Source: Rubrobacter sp. (GTDB taxonomy: Bacteria > Actinomycetota > Rubrobacteria > Rubrobacterales > Rubrobacteraceae). From it: 22,903 nucleotides of DNA. Under the pieces are notes generated by a model. That model was not told the DNA's origin. It saw only the letters and a list, made by a program, of their open reading frames with translations, and made no database searches. Of the stretch, positions 21,816 to 22,903 are shown in pieces. Where the stretch lies: NCBI GenBank assembly GCA_016781885.1, contig JADDPM010000015.1, positions 1-22,903 on the forward strand, read 5' to 3'. A program made the translations under genes and the position numbers. Each line of letters starts with the position of its first letter. The stretch's first letter is position 1.

Positions 21816-22903
21816 GTGAGCCCGGAGCTCATCTCGATAATCGTACTTCTCGTTATGTTTGTCGTTGCCTCGATCTGGCCGATCAATCTGGGTGTCATGG
21901 GCTTCGTGGCTGCTTTTCTTGTCGGTACCCTTGTCGGGGAGCTGAGCGTCAACGACATCTTCGATGGCTTCCCAGCAAACCTGTTCGTCCTTCTGGCGGG
22001 AATCACGCTGCTCTTTGCCATTGCCCAGAATAATGGGACCGTCAACCTGCTCATGGATTGGGGGCTCCGTTTAGTCAGGGGCCGTGTTGGTCTTATACCA
22101 TGGATTATGTTTGCGTTAGCTGCTCTGTTGACTGGTATCGGCGCGCTGGCTGCCGCCGCTGTGGCGATCGTTGCCCCGATCGCGCTACGATTCGCTGCTC
22201 AATATAGGATCAACCCCCTCATGATGGGCATACTGGTCGTCCAAGGAGCGACCGCAGGCGCTTACTCGCCGATCAGTCCCTTCGGCGTGATCACTAATGG
22301 TGTTCTCGAGTCAAACGATCTGCCACAGTCACCGGGACTGCTCTTCGTAAATTCTTTGGTATTCAATGCCTTAGTTGCAGCTCTGGTGTTCATCGCTCTC
22401 GGCGGGCTTCGCTTGTGGCGAAGGCGAATGTCCCCCGAAGAGCTTGTAGAACAGGATATGGCGAATGGCAACTCTACGAGTGGAAGAAACGAATCCGAAG
22501 AAAGCGTGGAGAAAAACGAAAGTGGGCTCACTCTATACAAGGGAGCTACGCTTGCGGGCATAGTGCTTCTTGTCGTGTTGGCTCTTGGGTTCAATGTAGA
22601 CCCCGGCTTCGCGGCGTTCACTATAGCGTTGGCGCTGTGGCTTATGGCTCCAAGGGAGCAAGCTGGAATTCTCAGGCAGATGCCGTGGCCGGTGATCCTA
22701 CTGGTGTCCGGTATTCTCATATATGTTGGGGTGCTAGACAAAATTGGCACCATAGATTACATGCAAAACTTGATTGCCGGCGTGGGCAGGCCCTTGCTCG
22801 CGGCTCTTGCGGCGTCCTACGTGGGGGGACTGATCTCGTTCTTCGCTGCGACAGCGGCGGTTTTGGGGGCGTCCATTCCGCTTGTAGCACCTATCCTGGA
22901 AGA
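21816..22903 (+). CDS. MatC/SLC13-type anion carrier, partial (runs off the window), candidate sulfoacetate importer
   Basis: An open frame from GTG 21816, with GGAGGGG (21804-21810) five bases upstream, runs without a stop to the window edge, giving at least 362 residues. It is strongly hydrophobic with about ten membrane segments. The N-terminus (ISIIVLLVMFVVASIWPINL, then GVMGFVAAFLVGTLVG) and the motif GATAGAYSPISPFGVITNGV resemble the MatC N-terminal domain of dicarboxylate carriers in the ArsB/NhaD-SLC13 superfamily. A polar cytoplasmic loop rich in Glu, Asn and Ser separates the two halves. MatC proteins carry malonate; sulfoacetate is malonate with one carboxylate replaced by sulfonate, so it suits the operon. 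Codons end in A/T more often than in the neighbouring enzymes (AAT, GTT, CTT, GAA), hinting at a separate origin. Family likely, substrate inferred, C-terminus unseen. Confidence 0.8.
   Translation, partial: MSPELISIIVLLVMFVVASIWPINLGVMGFVAAFLVGTLVGELSVNDIFDGFPANLFVLLAGITLLFAIAQNNGTVNLLMDWGLRLVRGRVGLIPWIMFALAALLTGIGALAAAAVAIVAPIALRFAAQYRINPLMMGILVVQGATAGAYSPISPFGVITNGVLESNDLPQSPGLLFVNSLVFNALVAALVFIALGGLRLWRRRMSPEELVEQDMANGNSTSGRNESEESVEKNESGLTLYKGATLAGIVLLVVLALGFNVDPGFAAFTIALALWLMAPREQAGILRQMPWPVILLVSGILIYVGVLDKIGTIDYMQNLIAGVGRPLLAALAASYVGGLISFFAATAAVLGASIPLVAPILE

Overview
The window is GC-rich, densely coded DNA that looks like an actinobacterial chromosome, most likely Rubrobacter or a close relative. 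The clues are GC-ending codons, frequent GTG/TTG starts, an F420-type luciferase-like oxidoreductase and a PknB-like kinase with a PASTA domain. The genus is an inference from gene content; no marker gene is present.

Layout. (1) 118-2126, minus strand: a luciferase-like F420-type oxidoreductase and a quinone oxidoreductase, tightly linked. (2) 2261-5472, plus strand: a membrane Ser/Thr kinase with one PASTA domain, then a benzoylformate-decarboxylase-like ThDP enzyme. (3) 5491-6237, minus strand: a peroxiredoxin whose first active-site Cys codon is an in-frame TGA, followed by a SECIS-like hairpin with a GGUC loop. I read it as one selenocysteine gene that ordinary gene calling would cut to its C-terminal two thirds. 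(4) 6512-6877: a decayed ABC sugar-permease remnant. (5) 7118-13876, plus strand: a fused four-cluster ferredoxin/NrfD membrane subunit, a molybdopterin oxidoreductase, a SulP anion transporter with a STAS domain, and a small zinc-ribbon protein. (6) 14100-14576, minus strand: an unrecognised hypothetical gene. (7) 14958-22903, plus strand: xsc, an acylating aldehyde dehydrogenase (SauS-like), a succinyl-CoA-ligase-like beta/alpha pair, phosphotransacetylase, and a MatC/SLC13-type carrier that runs off the end.

How the genes fit together (inference). Regions 5 and 7 read as a self-contained sulfoacetate catabolic island. The MatC-like carrier would import sulfoacetate, an analogue of malonate. 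The SucCD-like pair would make sulfoacetyl-CoA in an ADP-forming step. The SauS-like enzyme would reduce it to sulfoacetaldehyde. Xsc would split that with phosphate into acetyl phosphate and sulfite, and Pta would make acetyl-CoA. The quinone-linked molybdoenzyme is a candidate for oxidising the toxic sulfite, and the SulP protein for moving sulfate. Xsc is the best-supported step; the substrates of the ligase, molybdoenzyme and carriers are inferred from context.

Regulatory structure: a perfect TTGACA -35 box with repeats in front of xsc, a 12-bp hairpin between xsc and sauS, and palindromes in the 398-bp spacer before the carrier. No transcription regulator, RNA gene, CRISPR array or intact mobile element was seen.
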